64,000 nucleotides of DNA, taken from positions 186,001 through 250,000 of the forward strand of contig JALRME010000025.1 in assembly GCA_026120035.1 (NCBI GenBank), in the 5' to 3' direction. The stretch is from Coleophoma eucalyptorum. Its lineage: Eukaryota; Ascomycota; Leotiomycetes; Helotiales; Dermateaceae. Below the pieces are notes generated by a model. That model did no database searches. It was not told the origin of the DNA and saw only the letters and a program-made list of their open reading frames with translations. The first letter of the stretch is position 1, and each line of letters begins with the position of its first letter. Of the stretch, positions 60,216 through 64,000 are shown one piece after another. The position numbers and the translations under genes are program-made.

Positions 60216-60869
60216 ATGCCACATTCGCCAATAAGCCCCGCGATTTTATATTGGGGCACTCCTGTCGTACTTATCACGAGCACCAATGAAGACGGCACGC
60301 CAAACATCAGTCCCATATCCTCAGCATTCTGGCTCGGCGATCGCTGCATGCTAGGACTGGACTCATCCTCGCAAACCACCATCAATCTCCGGCGCACCAA
60401 ACAATGTGTTCTCAACCTCCCATCAGACGACATGACGCCAGTCATCAATGCCCTCGCTCGCACAACGGGTACGAAGGACGTTTCCGCTGGAAAAGCCCAG
60501 CGCGGATATCGGTACGAAAAAAACAAATTTAGCGTCGCAGGATTGACAGAGCAGCCTTCGGAGATGGTTGCTCCGCCGAGGATCCAAGAATGTCCAGCGC
60601 AAATGGAAGCTGAGGTAGTATGGGTGCATGAGATGTTGCGGGATGGCCCAGAAGCTGCTAGGGGCTTTGTGCTGGCCATTGAGGTGAAGATATTGCGAGT
60701 TTATGTTGAGGACCATTTAAGGCTACCCGGATACCAGAACCGAGTTGACCCGATAGCATGGCGGCCGATGATCATGAGTTTTCAACACCTGTTTGGTCTG
60801 AAAGGGGGAAAGCCGAAAGAGTCGGTTCTGGCACGGATTGACGAAGAGTTGTACAGGCTACCGAAGTAG
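60216..60869 (+). CDS. Second flavin-reductase-like FMN-binding protein
   Basis: Single exon, 217 aa. The N-terminus YWGTPVVLITSTNEDGTPNISPISSAFWLGDRCMLGLDSSSQTTINLRRTKQCVLNLPS is the typical start of flavin-reductase-like split-barrel proteins. Residues 75-115 (DMTPVINALARTTGTKDVSAGK) and the motif VWVHEMLRD follow in family style. It differs from the first such protein (50250-51054), so the two are not a recent duplication. It may reduce flavin or act as an FMN-dependent oxidoreductase. Start is ATG at 60216, preceded by AAA. It is convergent with the methyltransferase gene, whose stop lies 154 bp away. Confidence 0.9.
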   Translation: MPHSPISPAILYWGTPVVLITSTNEDGTPNISPISSAFWLGDRCMLGLDSSSQTTINLRRTKQCVLNLPSDDMTPVINALARTTGTKDVSAGKAQRGYRYEKNKFSVAGLTEQPSEMVAPPRIQECPAQMEAEVVWVHEMLRDGPEAARGFVLAIEVKILRVYVEDHLRLPGYQNRVDPIAWRPMIMSFQHLFGLKGGKPKESVLARIDEELYRLPK

Positions 60870-61023
60870 AGAAAACAGTAGGTGAAGCCATTTTGAGAAC
60901 TTTGAAGTACAAAGGAGCTATGAGAATATAGGTAGATTGTTAGACTTATAGATGTATCTGTATCTAATACTATGCTGATGATATTTTGACTCTCTTCGCA
61001 AACTATCTGAAATCCAAGGCTCT

Positions 61024-62522
61024 CTATTTTGGCTTTTGGGCATAAACAACAACGCTGAAGTTGTATAAATTAGTCACCGAAGTTCTAAGCCTGAATCCAA
61101 TCGCCACTAGCTCAGAACGGAATCACTTACATGGGCATATAAGAATGGATCTTAGTATCCTGCATCTCCTTCCTCACCTCACTACAAAAGAGATAAACTT
61201 CATCAGCTGCCATGCCAAGGATCCTCGTGAGCATTGCAACACTAAGGCCCTCAAGACCGCCACAAATACTCTCATGCGCCCACATTCCCAGTTCCTTTGC
61301 ACTCTTATCCTTGGGCCATTTATTCAAAGGCCACTTGAACCGCTTCTCGACTATGTTCACAAAACCTGCCTCTTCAAGCTGCGCTTTGTAAGATGTTGCA
61401 CTGTTTGCTGGCCGTCCGATTGATGCGGCGCCTTTGATCAAGAGTTCACTCCAGCGCGTAATCGCGGAGTTTGGTGGTAGTGTATCGTCGTCGGACAAGA
61501 TAGGCCACAGCCCATCAGCAACTTCCAGGAACCCTCCAGGGCTTAAATTCCTTTTGCAAAATTAGCAGCAAACTCAAGAACTAAAGCTCTGAACACACTC
61601 CAATGCCTGTGAGAAGAATTTCGGCCAGTCCTGGAATGAGCCGGTCATTGCTCGGCTGTAAATGAAATCGAATTTTTCTTTGAATGTCCAGGGTTGCTCG
61701 AGATCGTCAATTTGAAAGGCGAGGTTCGGTGGGATGCTGGGCTCGAGTCAGCAAGTAGATCATGATTGTTGTTGAAGATCAAAAGGTTGTGATTACAATG
61801 ATGGCTGGATAGGCGAGAGATCAATTCCAGTTACTTGTGTTTCGGGATGTTCATCCGCTACACCCAGAGATGCGTTAGCGGTTTCTTATGTCAAAGTTTG
61901 GTTTGACTGACCAAAATCAATAGCCCAGATTCCTGTGCCCGTACCCTTCAAATAATATCAGCTTCATATAATCTCAATGAGCAATTATAATTCACTTGCC
62001 ACATCGAGCACGCGATGAAGCGTATTTTCTTTCCCTGCCGGGCTCAGAAACAGTTTGTTGTCAAATGTCAAGCTGAACAGATGATGTGTTAGATCTTTTA
62101 AGTATGAGTAAGTAAGTAAGTTCGGCTTGACAAATGGTCCAAAATACCTAGACGATCATTCTCTCCCTGTTTTATCATCAGCAGTAGTTTTCCGACATGC
62201 AACACACAACCTGAGGACCTACTTCATCGTTTGGTAGCAAATATTCTATAATATTTTAGCCTCATAAGACAATAGCCCTGTGGAGTCATCGAGCGACTTA
62301 CTCCCTTCTTTATACGCATGGTATGTCCTTCCATTCTCTTTCCGATATTGCAGAATACTTTGCCCAATACTGGCCGTAGAGCTTGCAATGCTGCTAATCG
62401 CCGAATCATCATTCCAGTCATCGGCCTAGAAGATTTATTCAAATACTGTCTGCTAAGGCCACTAAACCAGAAATTCATACCTCGGCTGCCAAAGGAGCGT
62501 TGGTGGGCTGCGATTCAGTCAT
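61024..62522 (-). CDS. LaeA-like SAM-dependent methyltransferase
   Basis: A class I methyltransferase of the LaeA-like family often tied to secondary metabolism. I rebuild ten exons: 62522-62481, 62425-62302, 62245-62219, 62162-62148, 62094-62000, 61945-61912, 61857-61797, 61736-61599, 61550-61131 and 61054-61024; product 328 aa with phases consistent throughout. Start MTESQPTNAPLAAEADDWNDD, then ENDRLDLTHHLFSLTFDNKLF. The SAM motif is VLDVGTGTGIWAIDFADEHP, followed by VTGIDLSPIQPS, QIDDLEQPWTF and the C-terminal SYMPIVVVYAQKPK. The fifth intron has a GC donor (GTGGCAAGT at 62000-61992). Two exons are only 15 and 27 nt. Whether it acts on small molecules or regulates genes is unknown. Confidence 0.9.
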
Positions 62523-64000
62523 TTTGAGAAGAATGAAAAAGTCAAAGTGCCGATGGTTTCACAAATACACTTTTAAGTGCGGGGGAATCGCATTATATGG
62601 ACACGTGCACGAGATGTTCTCTCTGCTGCATTGCTCCATTTTGAGACGAGGTATATGCACATCGCGATATATGGGGAAGGTCAAGAACCGGGGACGTGAC
62701 TCCAAGGGAGATAACGCCGGGTGCGCCGTACAGATGCAGAGATCGGCGGCATTCTCCTACGCGTCTGGTTCGATATTGCTGTCGGTTATGTTCAAAAATG
62801 AAGACAGAAGTTTTGGTAGTGTAGTGTGGGGTTATATTACATGTTATTCACAGTAAGTTTGTCCTGATTTTCCAAGTTTTGATTTTTGTCAATCTATTGT
62901 AGAGTTGGTATCCCGTATAATTTTCCTTCGTTGTTTGTGCTTGCCCAGCTGCTCGCTTAATTAGTGGGTATTCCCAAATCGTAAGAAAGCGCCTTGGTAT
63001 TTATCACGACCTTCATGTTAAAGATTCAGAAAGTTTCTATAGAAATCTGAAGCTTGAGGTTTCGCATGAGCGTGAAAAAGAGGCCAGGAAGGCTCAAAAG
63101 ATGTGATTCATGGAGAGATCAAGGAGTCTAACATAGTCTCTAGAATTTCTGATTCTGTGTCCACTTTCCTTTAGCAGTATCTAGCATCAGGCAAGCTGAA
63201 CTTTTAGCTGTCCGTCAAACTCAAGTCTATCAAAAGCTGGACTTGCAAAGCTGCGAACAACAAAAAGTCCAGACTCGCCTTCGTTTCATGTTGTGATTGA
63301 ATGGAACTTGGTCAGAACCCTTCAACCTAGAGCCCTTTCAGAGGGAATTGGCCTCCTGATTCACAAGCACCAGATCATTTGGCAGGCAGGCCATAGCGCT
63401 GGATTTGGAACTAAGAAGCACAAAGGAAAATTGAGGTGGACACTAAGACTAGCAGGAGTTGAAGAGCATAGTTGTCACATGACCTCGCTGACAACTTCAT
63501 CGGCAACTTCACCGACAAGGGGATCCTGAGATGTCTTCAAGGCTTGGCATAGTATGATGAATATTGATGTCACAGTGGATAGAAGTATGAAGAGAGTTCA
63601 GTTTGCATCAATTAAGGGGTACATTTGCTCGTCATTGACAACTCCTTGGGTCATGATTGTCGTGCCCAACTCTCCCTTGATCTTGCCTCATGACTAGAAG
63701 CTGTAGCACAGAATCTAAGCGAGCATTGCTCTAGAATGGCCTCGAAGCTTTACCAAGACCATGATATCCAGCCCCTCCACACAACATGACCCAGTTCGGG
63801 GATCTGATTCGCGAGAATCGCAAGTACAAGTTAGCTGACGTTCAGTCTCGGCAGACGGTGGGCCCCTTACTTAGGCGAGCCGGGAGCTTTCCTTCTTCAG
63901 GGTCTCGCAGGGCAGAGATTGAGACAAGACGGCGTGCATGGCGGCAGGCTCGTCCAATTCGAAGCACGATATGGATCTAGGAGACGGCAGAGCCGGGACT
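62523..64000. other. Gene-free right end, 1.5 kb
   Basis: No gene supported. The left end holds the methyltransferase promoter, with a CACGTGCACGAG segment near 62603-62612. Short frames at 63293-63529 and 63786-63980 lack any motif. A gene might begin beyond the window. Confidence 0.5.

Overview
The window is nuclear DNA of a filamentous ascomycete (Pezizomycotina; the mix of genes would suit the Leotiomycetes, but I cannot fix the class). The signs are many 44-120 bp GT-AG introns with CTRAY-like branch points, fungal-type orthologues (ysh1 3' end, PTS2 thiolase, fungal ADP/ATP carrier, SnaD-like protein, LaeA-like methyltransferase, GPI-anchored Ser/Thr-rich proteins, Zn2Cys6 factor) and long gene-poor spacers. 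I support about 23 protein genes. Exon borders below come from splice consensus, phase and family similarity; they are not transcript-confirmed. I saw no tRNA, rRNA or CRISPR array and no intact transposon.

Layout. 1-1455 is the 3' part of ysh1 (mRNA 3'-end endonuclease). 3034-4850 is glycerol kinase, followed by a 4.7 kb gene-free stretch. 9598-10404 is an acidic protein of unknown role with a probable multi-exon 5' leader. 13869-15313 is a secreted GH5 endoglucanase, divergent from a peroxisomal 3-ketoacyl-CoA thiolase (16698-18116). 19163-20450 is a secreted aspartic protease. 21071-22753 holds two ribosomal protein genes (uS7 and eS25) sharing a 266 bp divergent promoter. Then come a MAPR/Dap1-like haem protein, a GPI-type cupredoxin, CENP-X, a membrane-anchored aspartyl-protease-like protein lacking catalytic motifs, the ADP/ATP carrier, a SnaD-like coiled-coil protein, an unknown 202-aa protein, a FAX/GST-like protein, a MYND-finger protein and a Cys-rich GPI-type protein. 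An AT-rich, gene-free island lies at 43.8-46.5 kb.

From 46.5 kb the window becomes an accessory-type cluster. In order: an FAD-dependent aromatic monooxygenase; a Nudix protein; a flavin-reductase-like protein divergent from a UbiX/Pad1 flavin prenyltransferase; a UbiD/Fdc1 decarboxylase; a Zn2Cys6 regulator; a damaged MFS sugar transporter; an alpha-L-rhamnosidase-like N-terminal fragment; a second flavin-reductase-like protein; and a LaeA-like methyltransferase. Pad1 makes prenylated FMN for Fdc1, which decarboxylates aromatic acrylic acids. The neighbouring flavin reductase and Nudix genes could plausibly feed that cofactor route (FMNH2; DMAP or FMN). This is the most interesting system in the window. 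The broken transporter and rhamnosidase fragment suggest an older phenolic-glycoside catabolic locus that has partly decayed. The last 1.5 kb has no recognisable gene.
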